Assembly: GCA_026415395.1 (NCBI GenBank)
Contig: JAOAHD010000007.1
Span: 434,001 to 498,000, forward strand
Reading direction: 5' to 3'
DNA: 64,000 nt
Source of the DNA: Candidatus Binatia bacterium
GTDB lineage: Bacteria; Desulfobacterota; Binatia; HRBIN30
Each line of letters starts with the position of its first letter. Position 1 is the stretch's first letter. A model generated the notes under the pieces. The model did no database searches. It was given only the letters and a program-made list of their open reading frames with translations, and had not been told where the DNA came from. This document shows, one piece after another, positions 35,045 through 44,993 of this stretch. The translations under genes and the position numbers were made by a program.

Positions 35045-36735
35045 GCAGTCGGCTGGGAGAATTGTTGGTGCGCAGAGGTTTGGTGTCGCAAGCGCAACTG
35101 AGCAAACTTTTGGAAGATCCTGAAGTGGCGCAGCTTCCTTTAAGCGTGGCGCTGGTAAAACAAAATTTGGTGGACGAGGCGGTGTTGGCTGCCACTTTAC
35201 AGAAAGAATACCACCTTTCGCTGGTTGATCCATCGGTAATGTCCATTGCGCCGGAGGTAATTCGGCTTGTTCCCGGCCAGCTTGCGCAGCGCCATCACCT
35301 CGTGCCGATTAGTTTCAGCGGCTCTTCGGTCACCGTTGCCATGTCGGACCCTTCCAACCTTGTTGCCGTAAACGAGGTCAAATTTCTCACCGGTTACGAT
35401 GTGAAGGTAGCGGTGGCGTCGGTCAGCGCGGTGACGGCGGCGATCGAGCGCCACTACGAGGAAGGGAGCAACGTTCAAGACGTCCTTACGGAATTCGGCA
35501 CGGAGGAAGTGGAAATAGTTGATCGGGACGACGAGATCGACCTGAAGGAACTCGAGCGTGCCACGGAAGAAGCCCCGGTTGTGCGCTTGGTAAACGCGAT
35601 TTTGACGAACGCGATCAAGCGGCGTGCATCGGACATTCACCTCGAGCCTTTCGAGCGCATGTTTCGCGTGCGCTTCCGGGTGGACGGCGTACTGGAAGAG
35701 ATCATGCGGCCGCCGCTGAAACTGAAGAACGCCATTACCTCGCGCATCAAGGTCATGGCCCAGCTCGACATTGCGGAGCGGCGGCTTCCCCAAGATGGGC
35801 GCATCAAGCTTAAGCTGGGCAAGGGGCAGGAGATGGATTTCCGGGTGTCGGTGCTGCCGACAATTTTCGGGGAGAAAATCGTTCTCCGCTTGCTCGACAA
35901 ATCCAACTTGCAGCTCGACATGACGAAGCTCGGCTTCGAGGAGGACCAGCTTCGCGATTTCAAAGAGGCCATTTACAAGCCCTACGGAATGGTGCTGGTG
36001 ACCGGACCCACCGGCAGCGGAAAAACGACGACGCTTTACTCTGCCCTGTCCGAGTTGAACCGCGTCACTTCCAACATCTCTACCGCCGAAGATCCGGTGG
36101 AATTCAATCTGCCCGGCATCAACCAGGTGCAGATTCACGAGGAAATTGGCCTCAACTTTGCCGCCGCGCTCCGTTCGTTCTTGCGCCAAGACCCGGACAT
36201 TATCATGGTCGGCGAGATTCGCGACTTCGAGACGGCGGAAATTGCCATTAAGGCGGCGCTCACGGGTCACCTGGTGCTGAGCACGCTGCACACGAACGAT
36301 GCGCCGTCCACGATCAACCGCTTGCTCAACATGGGCGTGGAGCCCTTTTTGGTGGCCTCGTCGGTGAATTTGATTTTGGCGCAACGCTTGGCGCGGTTGA
36401 TTTGCACCAACTGCAAGGAGCCCACCGAACTTTCGCCGCAAGCGTTGATTGACATCGGTGTCCCACCGGAGGAAGTGGGCACGTTCACGCCCTTCCACGG
36501 GGTGGGTTGCTCGGCGTGCAACGGCAGCGGCTACCGCGGGCGCATCGCTCTCTACGAAGTCATGCCGGTGAGCGAGGAGATTCGCGAGCTCGTGCTGAAC
36601 GGCGCCTCAGCGAGCGAGATCAAGCGCATGGCCATTTCCTTAGGCATGAAAACCTTGCGTATGAGCGGGATCCAGAAGCTCAAAGAGGGGCTGACCACCA
36701 TTCACGAAGTCGTGCGCGTGACCATGGCGGACTGA
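35041..36735 (+). CDS. pilB: type IV pilus extension ATPase PilB
   Basis: 564 residues from ATG 35041 after GGAGGAGG. The N-terminal MshEN/GspE-II domains span 1-155. The ATPase core has Walker A GPTGSGKTTT, an Asp box (STAEDPVEF), Walker B (DPDIIMVGEIRDFETAE) and the His box (LVLSTLHTNDAPST). A tetracysteine zinc site (CTNCKEP ... CSACNGSGYRGR) distinguishes PilB from PilT. It powers pilin polymerisation at the inner membrane base. It is the first large gene of the operon. Confidence 0.96.
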   Translation: MSSRLGELLVRRGLVSQAQLSKLLEDPEVAQLPLSVALVKQNLVDEAVLAATLQKEYHLSLVDPSVMSIAPEVIRLVPGQLAQRHHLVPISFSGSSVTVAMSDPSNLVAVNEVKFLTGYDVKVAVASVSAVTAAIERHYEEGSNVQDVLTEFGTEEVEIVDRDDEIDLKELERATEEAPVVRLVNAILTNAIKRRASDIHLEPFERMFRVRFRVDGVLEEIMRPPLKLKNAITSRIKVMAQLDIAERRLPQDGRIKLKLGKGQEMDFRVSVLPTIFGEKIVLRLLDKSNLQLDMTKLGFEEDQLRDFKEAIYKPYGMVLVTGPTGSGKTTTLYSALSELNRVTSNISTAEDPVEFNLPGINQVQIHEEIGLNFAAALRSFLRQDPDIIMVGEIRDFETAEIAIKAALTGHLVLSTLHTNDAPSTINRLLNMGVEPFLVASSVNLILAQRLARLICTNCKEPTELSPQALIDIGVPPEEVGTFTPFHGVGCSACNGSGYRGRIALYEVMPVSEEIRELVLNGASASEIKRMAISLGMKTLRMSGIQKLKEGLTTIHEVVRVTMAD

Positions 36736-36749
36736 GAGGAGAACGAGTC

Positions 36750-37862
36750 ATGCCGACGGTGGAAATTGGCGAGCCGGCGCCAACGCTCACGATTCAGAGT
36801 TTCTTGGAGATCGTGGTCAAAAGCGGTGGTACGGATCTTCACATTTCCGCCGATTGCCCGCCGATGATGCGGGTGAACGGTGAACTGAAGCCTCTGCCGT
36901 TCCCGCCGCTCACCGCCAACGAGACCAAGACTCTCTGTTACAGCCTATTGACCGACAGCCAGCGCCACCGATTCGAAGAGCAGTCGGAGCTGGACTTTTC
37001 TTTCGGGATCCGCGGCCTTAGCCGGTTCCGCGGGAATTTGTTCCTGCAAAAAGGAACGGTGGGCGGCGCCTTCCGGCTGATTCCTTATGAAGTGCGGAGC
37101 CTGGCTGAATTAGGGTTACCTCCGGTTGTGGCGGAGCTGACCAAGTTGCCGCGCGGTTTGGTGTTGGTCACCGGCCCCACTGGCAGCGGTAAGTCAACGA
37201 CACTAGCTGCCATGATCGACAAGATCAACCGCGAGCGGCACGAGCACATCGTTACGATCGAAGACCCGATCGAGTTCGTTCACCAGCACCGCGGTTGTGT
37301 GGTTAACCAGCGCGAAGTGTACGCCGACACCAAAGGGTTTGCGGAAGCGCTCCGCCACGTGTTGCGACAGGATCCGGACGTCGTGCTGATTGGCGAGATG
37401 CGCGACTTGGAAACGGTGGCGTCGGCCCTCAACGTGGCCGAAACCGGGCACTTGGTGTTGTCCACCTTGCACACCAATTCCGCCGTGCAGACGATCACCC
37501 GGATTATCGACATCTTCCCCGCCAACCAGCAGCCACAGGTTCGCGCTCAGCTCTCGCTGGTGTTGCAAGGAGTGATTTCACAACAGCTCATTCCCCGGCT
37601 CGACGGGAGGGGAAGGGTTCTCGCCGTGGAGGTGATGATCCCCAATCCGGCGATTCGCAACTTAATTCGTGAGGAGAAGATCCATCAAATCTATTCGCAA
37701 ATGCAGGTGGGGCAGGCGCGGTTCGGGATGCAGACCATGTCGCAGTCGTTGGTCGATCTCTACCAGCGGCGGTTGATTAGTTACGAAGAGGCCATCGGCC
37801 ACGCCACCGAACCCGATGAGGTGCGCTCGATGCTGGGGCAAATCGGCGCCGGGAGGCGCTGA
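36750..37862 (+). CDS. pilT: type IV pilus retraction ATPase PilT
   Basis: 370 residues from ATG 36750, which follows GAGAGGAG; the frame is open further upstream but inside pilB. Walker A is GPTGSGKSTT, the Asp box TIEDPIEF, Walker B DVVLIGEMRDLET and the His box LVLSTLHTNSAVQT. The AIRNLIRE motif specific to PilT retraction motors is present near the C-terminus. It disassembles the pilus for twitching motility. It lies 14 bp after pilB. Confidence 0.96.
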   Translation: MPTVEIGEPAPTLTIQSFLEIVVKSGGTDLHISADCPPMMRVNGELKPLPFPPLTANETKTLCYSLLTDSQRHRFEEQSELDFSFGIRGLSRFRGNLFLQKGTVGGAFRLIPYEVRSLAELGLPPVVAELTKLPRGLVLVTGPTGSGKSTTLAAMIDKINRERHEHIVTIEDPIEFVHQHRGCVVNQREVYADTKGFAEALRHVLRQDPDVVLIGEMRDLETVASALNVAETGHLVLSTLHTNSAVQTITRIIDIFPANQQPQVRAQLSLVLQGVISQQLIPRLDGRGRVLAVEVMIPNPAIRNLIREEKIHQIYSQMQVGQARFGMQTMSQSLVDLYQRRLISYEEAIGHATEPDEVRSMLGQIGAGRR

Positions 37863-37933
37863 GCGGTTTCCGGAGAACGCCATGATGCAGCAATCTTTGG
37901 CTGAATTCGAATTGCGGAAAATGAGGTGAGGAT

Positions 37934-39154
37934 ATGCCGGTCTTTCGTTGGCAAGGGATTTCCCCACGAGGAGAAATGTTGGCGGGCGAGATGGAGGCGC
38001 CGTCGCGCGATGCGGTGCTCATTCGCTTGCGCTCACAGCGCATTCAACCGCTGCCGGACAAGATTCGGGAGAAGGGGCGGGGGCTGGACCGCGAGATCAC
38101 CATCCCCGGCTTTTCCGACTCGGTGACGACCCGCGACATCGTGGTGTTCACGCGCCAGCTTGCCACCATGATCGATGCAGGTTTGCCCATCGTGCAGTGC
38201 CTGGACATCTTGGCAGCGCAGTCTCCCAATAAGAAGCTGCGCAACGTGGTGCGACAACTGAAGGAAGAGGTGGAGGCAGGCTCGACCTTCACGGATGCAC
38301 TGCGCAAACACCCGAAATTGTTTGACGACCTCTACACGAACATGGTCGCTGCGGGCGAGGTCGGCGGGATCTTGGACAGTATCCTCAATCGCCTTGCCGG
38401 CTATATGGAAAAGGCTGCCAAGCTCAAGGCCAAAATCAAAGGGGCCATGATTTATCCCGCCGTGATTGTCACCGTGGCCGTCGGCGTCACCGCGATTTTG
38501 CTCATCTTCGTGATTCCAGTGTTCGCGGAGTTGTTTTCCAGCTTCGGCCAGGAACTCCCGGGGCCGACGCAGTTTGTCATCAACCTCAGCAACCTCACCA
38601 TTGCATACTTCAAGTACATGGTGGCTTTTGTCGTGGCGTGTGCGGTGGCGTTGCGACAGGTGTACAAAACCGAGTCGGGCAAGCTGGCGATCGACGGCTT
38701 CTTGTTACAGACGCCGGTGTTCGGGGAGCTGCTCCGCAAAACCGCGGTGGCCCGCTTCACACGCACGCTGAGCACCCTTGTGTCCTCAGGTGTGCCCATC
38801 CTCGACGCACTGGCCATCACCGCACGGACCGCGGGCAACAAAGTGGTAGAGCGAGCGGTGTTGGCCACGCGGGTCAGCATCAGCGAGGGGCGTACGATCG
38901 CCGAGCCGTTGGCGGAAAGCAAGGTATTTCCACCGATGGTGGTGCAGATGATTTCCGTCGGCGAGTCCACCGGCGCACTCGACGCGATGCTGAACAAGAT
39001 CGCCGAGTTTTACGAGGAAGAGGTGGATAACGCCGTTGCCAACCTTACCTCGTTGATGGAGCCGCTGATTATCGTGTTTCTCGGTGTCGTGATCGGCGGG
39101 CTCGTGATTTCGATGTACCTGCCCATCTTCAAGTTGGGCTCGGTCATTGGCTGA
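37934..39154 (+). CDS. pilC: type IV pilus inner-membrane platform protein PilC
   Basis: 406 residues from ATG 37934 after GAGGTGAGGAT. Two T2SSF domains (about 70-195 and 275-395) each carry the signature of the family (FTRQLATMIDAGLPIVQCLD, then FTRTLSTLVSSGVPILDAL), with three membrane helices. It anchors the PilB and PilT motors in the inner membrane. In the 71-bp gap before it, a 15-codon frame (37882-37929) preceded by GGAG could be a leader peptide or chance. Confidence 0.95.
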   Translation: MPVFRWQGISPRGEMLAGEMEAPSRDAVLIRLRSQRIQPLPDKIREKGRGLDREITIPGFSDSVTTRDIVVFTRQLATMIDAGLPIVQCLDILAAQSPNKKLRNVVRQLKEEVEAGSTFTDALRKHPKLFDDLYTNMVAAGEVGGILDSILNRLAGYMEKAAKLKAKIKGAMIYPAVIVTVAVGVTAILLIFVIPVFAELFSSFGQELPGPTQFVINLSNLTIAYFKYMVAFVVACAVALRQVYKTESGKLAIDGFLLQTPVFGELLRKTAVARFTRTLSTLVSSGVPILDALAITARTAGNKVVERAVLATRVSISEGRTIAEPLAESKVFPPMVVQMISVGESTGALDAMLNKIAEFYEEEVDNAVANLTSLMEPLIIVFLGVVIGGLVISMYLPIFKLGSVIG

Positions 39155-39169
39155 GGGAGCGGCAGCGCC

Positions 39170-41266
39170 ATGGACGCGAGAGCGCAGGAGCGCCTGCGGA
39201 ACCGGCTGAAAGCAGCACTCTTTCTCCGCGTGCTCTTGGTGTCGGGTTTCCTCGGCGCTCTCGCGCTGTCTTTCTTTCGCAACCAAAGCGAGGGCTATGC
39301 AGTTTCCACGGTGCTCCTCTTGTGGGGCATTGCACTCGCGTATGCGGTGACGCTGATCTCTGCGGTGGTGCTGCTGCGGGTGCGGCAGCTTGGCGCTTTT
39401 GCCTACGGCCAACTGCTGTTCGACGTGCTGTTGGTCACTGGCGTGGTTTACGTCACTGGCAGCACCGAGAGCCCGTTCGGGTTTCTCTACAGTTTGGTGG
39501 TCATCGCTGCGGCGTTCTTGGTATCGTCTGCCGGTGCGGTGGCGATGGCCGCAGTCAGCTCGATCGCCTATGCAGCATTGGTTGGGGCGGTTCAACTTGG
39601 CTTGTTGTATAACCTCCAAGCGCGCGGCGTGACCACACACGTGGACCTGGACTTCATCGTTCGCTTCGCGATCACCAATGCGAGCTTTTTTGTCATCGCC
39701 CTGTTGGCGAGTTCCCTCACAAGGCGCCTCCAGGCGGCTGAATCTCTGTTGCTCGAACGCGAAGCAGAAAGGGAGCGACTGATTTCCTTGCAGGAAGCGC
39801 TGGCGAGGAACATCGACAGTGCCTTAGTGACGACGGATCTCGCTGGCCAAGTGACGTCTGCCAACCCGGTAGCTGGGGAACTCATCGGTCGCGCTCCCGC
39901 GGAACTGATCGGGTGTGATTTAGGCAGCCTGTTCCCGCCGTTGCGCCACACCAGCAGTGGTCGTTTGAGTTTTCTGCAGTCACCGGAAAGTAACCCCACA
40001 GAGTTTCGCTTCCTCAGGGATGGCGACGGCGAGCGCATTTTGCGCTGTTCGGCAGCGTTGCTGCGCGACACCTATCAAAATCCCATCGGTGCCCTGTTTA
40101 TCTTCCAGGACATCACGGGCCTCCGTCGGCTTGAAGAAAAGCTCAAGCAGAGTGCCGAAGATCTGATCGAGGCGCACATGGAAGCCGACGACGGAGCCAG
40201 CGGCGATGGCTTGGTGGGAACGAGTCCACCGATGCAACGGGTGCGTGAGTTTATCGACAAGGTGGCTCGAAGCGACGCCACAGTGCTCCTCTCCGGGGAG
40301 AGCGGCACAGGGAAGGAATTGGTGGCGCGTGCCATTCACAGCCGCAGCCCGCGCGCAGGCCGCCCGTTTGTGGCGGTGAATTGCGGGGCCATCCCGGAAA
40401 ACCTCATCGAGAGCGAGCTTTTTGGCCACGCCAAGGGAGCGTTTACCGGCGCGGTGCAAGCGCGGGCAGGGCTGTTCCGTTCGGCCGACGGAGGCACGGT
40501 GTTTCTCGACGAAATCGGCGAGTTGCCGCTGCCTTTGCAAGTGAAACTCCTCCGTGTCCTGCAGGAGCGCACCTTCAACCCGGTGGGTTCGGATGCGGCC
40601 GTGAGCGTTGATGTGCGCATCATCGCGGCAACAAACCGGAGCTTGGAGGCCGAGGTGGCTGCGGGGCGTTTCCGCGAAGATTTGTACTACCGGCTCAACG
40701 TTTTAGCGTTGTCCTTGCCACCACTTCGCGAGCGGCGGCAGGACATTCCGTTGTTAGTGCGCCGCTTCCTGCGGCAGTTCTCCGAGTTGCATGGCAAAAA
40801 TGTCCACCGGCTATCGGTCGCCGCTGCGAAACGGTTGCAGGATTATCACTACCCAGGCAACATCCGTGAGCTCGAAAACATCATCGAACATGCGGTCGCC
40901 CTGTGCGATGGAGAAACCGTGCACGAAGAGCACTTGCCCGAGTACCTCCTGCGCTTGCAAGGTGGAGAACCCGCCCCGCTGGCTGATACGCCCGGAATCG
41001 CAAGCGCGACGCCGCTCCATGCCAACTCTGCCCCCTCGAGGTTAGAGCTCGTAAACGGCAACTTGGACGATAGCCTTGCCGCTTACGAGAAGAGCATCAT
41101 CCTGCGCGCGCTGGCTGAAGCCGGGGGCGTGAAGAAGAGGGCTGCCGACTTACTCGGCATCAACTACCGCTCTTTCCGCCACCGGCTGTACAAGTACGGG
41201 CTGAACGACATCAACGATCGCTTCGGGCTCGACGATTCCGAGACCACACATTCCGCGAGTGGATAG
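39170..41266 (+). CDS. PilS-type membrane sensor fused to PilR-type sigma-54 activator
   Basis: 698 residues. Residues 15-185 carry six membrane helices in the layout of the PilS sensor; residues 205-315 form a PAS domain. A short coiled coil ([11 protein letters not shown]) then leads directly to a sigma-54 AAA+ domain: Walker A GESGTGKE (376-383), GAFTGA (423-428), Walker [14 protein letters not shown]-terminal Fis-like helix-turn-helix ([19 protein letters not shown]) completes it. No H-box, no HATPase N/G boxes and no receiver Asp domain exist anywhere in the chain. It occupies the pilS-pilR position of the pil operon. I infer a one-component membrane-tethered activator that senses without phosphotransfer, probably driving pil genes. 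Confidence 0.88.
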   Translation: MDARAQERLRNRLKAALFLRVLLVSGFLGALALSFFRNQSEGYAVSTVLLLWGIALAYAVTLISAVVLLRVRQLGAFAYGQLLFDVLLVTGVVYVTGSTESPFGFLYSLVVIAAAFLVSSAGAVAMAAVSSIAYAALVGAVQLGLLYNLQARGVTTHVDLDFIVRFAITNASFFVIALLASSLTRRLQAAESLLLEREAERERLISLQEALARNIDSALVTTDLAGQVTSANPVAGELIGRAPAELIGCDLGSLFPPLRHTSSGRLSFLQSPESNPTEFRFLRDGDGERILRCSAALLRDTYQNPIGALFIFQDITGLRRLEEKLKQSAEDLIEAHMEADDGASGDGLVGTSPPMQRVREFIDKVARSDATVLLSGESGTGKELVARAIHSRSPRAGRPFVAVNCGAIPENLIESELFGHAKGAFTGAVQARAGLFRSADGGTVFLDEIGELPLPLQVKLLRVLQERTFNPVGSDAAVSVDVRIIAATNRSLEAEVAAGRFREDLYYRLNVLALSLPPLRERRQDIPLLVRRFLRQFSELHGKNVHRLSVAAAKRLQDYHYPGNIRELENIIEHAVALCDGETVHEEHLPEYLLRLQGGEPAPLADTPGIASATPLHANSAPSRLELVNGNLDDSLAAYEKSIILRALAEAGGVKKRAADLLGINYRSFRHRLYKYGLNDINDRFGLDDSETTHSASG

Positions 41267-41303
41267 GGCAACTTTCAGGCTGCAGGGAGCAGAGCAGCAC
41301 GCC

Positions 41304-42290
41304 ATGGAACTCTCCACTTCAAAAGCGGTCTGGATGGCTTCGGCAAGACTGGCCAACGGCCATGTGGGTCGCCTCCGTCGTTGGCTGGTCGGCCTCGCGG
41401 GGATTGGCGTCGCTGCGGGAATGGTTTGGACAACGGTTTTTACTCAAACTCAACTGGCCCGCACCCGGGCGGAGTTAGGCGATCCTCCCGAGCTCATTTA
41501 CGCTCCGCCGGGGAAATTCCTGCAGGTTGTCTCGCTTGGCTATCGGCACGCCTTGGCTGACGTTCTCTGGTTTCGCACCATCGATTACTTTGGACGGCAT
41601 TACCGTGGCGACCGTATCTACCCTTGGCTTGCGGAAATGTGCGAGCGCGTGACCGACTTGGATCCTGCGGCCGTGCACGTCTACCGCTTCGGTGGCGTTA
41701 TCCTGCCGTGGGAAGCGAACGAGGTTGATGCCGGAATCGCGCTGCTCGAGAAGGGCGTGCGCAACCTGCCGCACTCCTGGGAGCTCCGGTATATGCTCGG
41801 CTTTTCGTATTACTTTTTCCGCGACGATCTCGAGGCGGCAAGCCGCGAGCTCCGTGCCGCACTGGCTTTGCCGGATGCCCCGGGCTTTTTGGCGGGGCTT
41901 TTAGCTGTGATCGACGCCGCCCACCGCGGGCCGGAGGCCGCCATGGAGTTTCTGCAAGCGGCTCTCCGGACAACCACGGTACCAGAGGTGCGGGAGACGA
42001 TTGAAGAACAACTCCGCGAACTCGCATTTGCGCGTGCCTGGGCGGAGATCGAGCAAGCGGTGCGAATCTATCGGGACCGCTTTGGAGTCCCACCGCCAAA
42101 CCTTAGCACGCTCGAAACTGCCGGGATTCTTTCTCGCGTTCCCGCCGACCCGTTTGGCGGTGGCTTCGTGATCGATCCCCAAACCGGGACCGTGCGCGCG
42201 ACTACTGGGCGCACGCCGAAAAAGCTTGGCAGCAGCAAAATTCGCGAGGCGATCCTGAAGGGCAAGCGGAGTGACGAGGGCCAGCCATGA
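41304..42290 (+). CDS. PilG-like membrane-anchored TPR protein
   Basis: 328 residues from ATG 41304 (a GTG at 41259 overlapping the preceding gene is an alternative). One N-terminal membrane helix (about residues 26-45) is followed by a helical region with tetratricopeptide-like repeats (LPHSWELRYMLGFSYYFFRDDLEAASRELRAAL). A C-terminal stretch resembles the PADPFGGGFVIDPQTG tail of type II secretion or pilus-associated proteins. Its position before the ABC ATPase and permease matches pilG in the Myxococcus pil cluster. PilG is required with PilH and PilI for pilus assembly there. Function here is inferred from position. Confidence 0.65.
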   Translation: MELSTSKAVWMASARLANGHVGRLRRWLVGLAGIGVAAGMVWTTVFTQTQLARTRAELGDPPELIYAPPGKFLQVVSLGYRHALADVLWFRTIDYFGRHYRGDRIYPWLAEMCERVTDLDPAAVHVYRFGGVILPWEANEVDAGIALLEKGVRNLPHSWELRYMLGFSYYFFRDDLEAASRELRAALALPDAPGFLAGLLAVIDAAHRGPEAAMEFLQAALRTTTVPEVRETIEEQLRELAFARAWAEIEQAVRIYRDRFGVPPPNLSTLETAGILSRVPADPFGGGFVIDPQTGTVRATTGRTPKKLGSSKIREAILKGKRSDEGQP

Positions 42291-43222
42291 AGACGGTACT
42301 GGAGCTCATCGGCCTTTCGAAGCACTTTTATCACCCGTGGACGTACCGACGCATGCTGGCCGTGGAGGATCTCTCCTTTGCCGTGGAAGAAGGGGAGGTT
42401 TTCGGTTTGATCGGCCACAATGGAGCGGGGAAGACCACAACCTTCAAAATGCTCACCGGTTTGCTTCGCCCCACGCGAGGTCAGATTCTCTGGTTCGGGC
42501 GTGTCGAGACCGGGCTTGCCGCTCGCCGTATGGTCGGTTTTGCGCCGGAGCAGCCCTACTTTTACGACTACTTGACGGTGCGGGAGACCTTGGACTTTTA
42601 CGCGCACCTCTACGGCTTGTCGCGCGCGGAGCGCAAATCGCGGATTGACGAGCTTGTGGAGCGGTTTGGCTTGGGTCCGAAGTTAGATGCCCGGCTGCGC
42701 ACGTTGTCGAAGGGAAACCTGCAGCGCGTGGCCGTCGCCCAGGCCATTTTGCACCGGCCGAAACTCGCCATTCTCGACGAGCCGATGTCGGGCCTCGATC
42801 CGGTGGGCCGCCGTTCGATGCGCGATCTGATTGCGCAATTGGGCGCGGAGGGCACAACAGTTCTCTTTTCTTCTCATGTGCTGAGCGATGCGGAAATGCT
42901 CTGCCACCGCGTGGCCATTTTGGCGCGCGGGCGGTTGCAAGAGATCGTCGAGCTCAACGGCGCCGCCCAAGCGGAATTGGGCTATCGCGTCATAGTGACG
43001 GGCGTGCCACCTGCGCTGTGGCAGCAGTGGCAGCGCACTGGTTGGCAAACCGAGGGCAGCCCGGAGCGGGCCACACTGATTCTTTCTGGAACCGAGCACT
43101 TGCAAGGGGCGTTGCGCGAGTTGCTGCAAACCACCGCGCGAATTCAATCCGTTGCGCCGGTGCGCTGGTCGCTCGAGGAACGTTTCCTCCGATATATGCC
43201 TCCTGGGTCTGTTCATGATTGA
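42287..43222 (+). CDS. ABC transporter ATP-binding protein, PilH-like
   Basis: 311 residues. Walker A is GHNGAGKTT, the ABC signature reads LSKGNLQRVAVAQA, Walker B LAILDEPMSGLDP and the H-loop follows in LFSSHVLSD. The C-terminal 85 residues are the extension seen in CcmA/BcrA-type exporters. The gene overlaps the PilG-like gene by 4 nt (ATGA). Together with the ABC-2 permease two genes on, it forms the PilHI-type transporter of deltaproteobacterial pil clusters; the substrate is unknown. Confidence 0.85.
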   Translation: MKTVLELIGLSKHFYHPWTYRRMLAVEDLSFAVEEGEVFGLIGHNGAGKTTTFKMLTGLLRPTRGQILWFGRVETGLAARRMVGFAPEQPYFYDYLTVRETLDFYAHLYGLSRAERKSRIDELVERFGLGPKLDARLRTLSKGNLQRVAVAQAILHRPKLAILDEPMSGLDPVGRRSMRDLIAQLGAEGTTVLFSSHVLSDAEMLCHRVAILARGRLQEIVELNGAAQAELGYRVIVTGVPPALWQQWQRTGWQTEGSPERATLILSGTEHLQGALRELLQTTARIQSVAPVRWSLEERFLRYMPPGSVHD

Positions 43223-44993
43223 AACCATTCGCCTGAGCCCGGCCGTTGCAACGGTATCGCAAGCCCGCGCCCGCGTACCAGTTGGGCCCCGGATTTGGGC
43301 TCTCCTGGTGGGCGCAGCGATCGTGCCGTACCTCAACGCGCTCCAGGCTGGCTTTGTGTTCGATGACTGGATCCAAATACGCGGAAACCCAGCACTGAGA
43401 GGTGAACTCGATTGGTTCAAAATCCTCGCCGTTCCGCTATTCCCGGGAAATTTGTACCGCCCGCTCACGATCGGCACCTTCGCCCTCGATCACGCTTGGT
43501 TCGGCTGGGAAGCGTGGTGGTTTCATCTGGTGAACCTGCTCGTGCACGCGGGGGTGACGTTGTCGGTCGCGTTGTTGGGCTTTCGGCTGTTTCCGCGCCA
43601 ACCCGCGTTGCCAGTGGTGGCAGCATTGTTGTTTGCGGTGCACCCGATTCACACCGAAGCGGTCACCGGGCTGGTTGGCCGCGCCGAGTTGCTCGCCGCG
43701 CTGTTCTCGCTGGCGGCAATGCTCTCGGCCGTGCGCGCCGACGAGCAGCGGCAGCCACGGGGGCAACGCTTGTGGATGGCACTGGCGTTGGTGAGCTTTA
43801 CCGCCGCCCTCTTGTGTAAGGAAAGTGCGATCACTGCTTTACCCTTGTTGCTCCTGCTGCGAGTGGCGCTGCGACACGAACGTTGGTGGGCTGGCCTGGG
43901 AGCCGAGTTGCGCAAACTCGACTGGCTGGCCTTCGCTGCCTGTGCAGGAGCTGTGTTCCTGCTGCGTGCGCTCGCCCTCTCTTCGGAACCAGGAGTGGAA
44001 GCGCCAGATCCGATCGATAACATTCTCGCCTCGGTGCCAGCTTGGCAGCGCATGGGTACGGCTTTGGCCATTCAGTGGGACTATTGGTCGCAGTTTGTCT
44101 TCCCGCTGGTGCTGAGTGCAGATTACTCGTACCCGCAAATTGTACCCGTAAGCTCGCTGCTGAATTTCGGCACCATTGCGGGATTGGCGCTCCTTGTTGG
44201 CACTGTGGCGTGGGGGATCCGCGCGCCGGGGCCTACCGGCTTCGTGCTCTTGTTTCCGTGGGTGGCGTTTGCGGTCACCTCGAACCTCTTGTTCCCCATT
44301 GGCACGGTGCGCGGAGAGCGGCTGGCGTACTTCCCCTCCGTTGCCTGGTGTTGGTGGCTGGCCGCGGTGCTGGTGTACATCAGCCGTTTTGTACGCCCGT
44401 TCGTGGCTCTGCTCGTGGTGGCGTTCCCGGTGGTGGCATACGCTGGCCGGACGTACGTGCGGAATTTCGATTGGCGGGATCAGGCCACCCTGTTTGCCCG
44501 TACCGCGCAAGACGCCCCTCGCAGTTCGAAGGCACTGAAAAATCACGCCGTCGCGCTGCGCGATGCTGGGAAGTTCGCCGAAGCTTTGGAGGTGTACGGG
44601 AAGGCGTGGGTGTTGTATCCCTTCGACAAAGGGATTGCCTTTGGCAGCGGCGAGGTGGCCGACCGTTTGGGCCGTCTGCCGGAGGCAGAATTTTGGTACA
44701 AGAAAACGTTGGAGCTGGAGCCTCAGCACGCGGGGGCGTTGAACAATTTGTGCCGGCTGTTTGTTGCGCAGGGTCGCTGGCAGGAGGCGGAAGACGCTTG
44801 CCGCAGTGGTTTGCGGCTGCAAGCTGCGCAGCCGAATTTGTGGAAGGGGCTGGGTCTTGCCTGGATTGGCGGCGGTAAGCTGGAGCAGGGCAAGGAAGCG
44901 CTGAACATTGCCTTGCGCTTGCAGCCGAACGACCGCGCGCTGCGCGATTACTTGCAGGGACTTTCTCAGCCGAAGGAGGAGGCAGGGCGATGA
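43215..44993 (+). CDS. TMTC-like polytopic O-glycosyltransferase with C-terminal TPRs
   Basis: 592 residues from ATG 43215, overlapping the ABC gene by 8 nt. The N-terminal 420 residues hold about 10 membrane helices in GT-C style with an acidic first loop (FVFDDWIQIRGNP, paired Asp) and the block PLTIGTFALDHAWFGWEAWWFHLVNLLVH. Residues 440-585 form TPR repeats (ALKNHAVALRDAGKFAEALEVYGKA). Eukaryotic TMTC proteins with this plan O-mannosylate cadherins. Placed inside a pil operon, it is a candidate pilin or pilus-accessory glycosyltransferase. Whether the sugar is mannose is unknown. Confidence 0.78.
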   Translation: MIETIRLSPAVATVSQARARVPVGPRIWALLVGAAIVPYLNALQAGFVFDDWIQIRGNPALRGELDWFKILAVPLFPGNLYRPLTIGTFALDHAWFGWEAWWFHLVNLLVHAGVTLSVALLGFRLFPRQPALPVVAALLFAVHPIHTEAVTGLVGRAELLAALFSLAAMLSAVRADEQRQPRGQRLWMALALVSFTAALLCKESAITALPLLLLLRVALRHERWWAGLGAELRKLDWLAFAACAGAVFLLRALALSSEPGVEAPDPIDNILASVPAWQRMGTALAIQWDYWSQFVFPLVLSADYSYPQIVPVSSLLNFGTIAGLALLVGTVAWGIRAPGPTGFVLLFPWVAFAVTSNLLFPIGTVRGERLAYFPSVAWCWWLAAVLVYISRFVRPFVALLVVAFPVVAYAGRTYVRNFDWRDQATLFARTAQDAPRSSKALKNHAVALRDAGKFAEALEVYGKAWVLYPFDKGIAFGSGEVADRLGRLPEAEFWYKKTLELEPQHAGALNNLCRLFVAQGRWQEAEDACRSGLRLQAAQPNLWKGLGLAWIGGGKLEQGKEALNIALRLQPNDRALRDYLQGLSQPKEEAGR

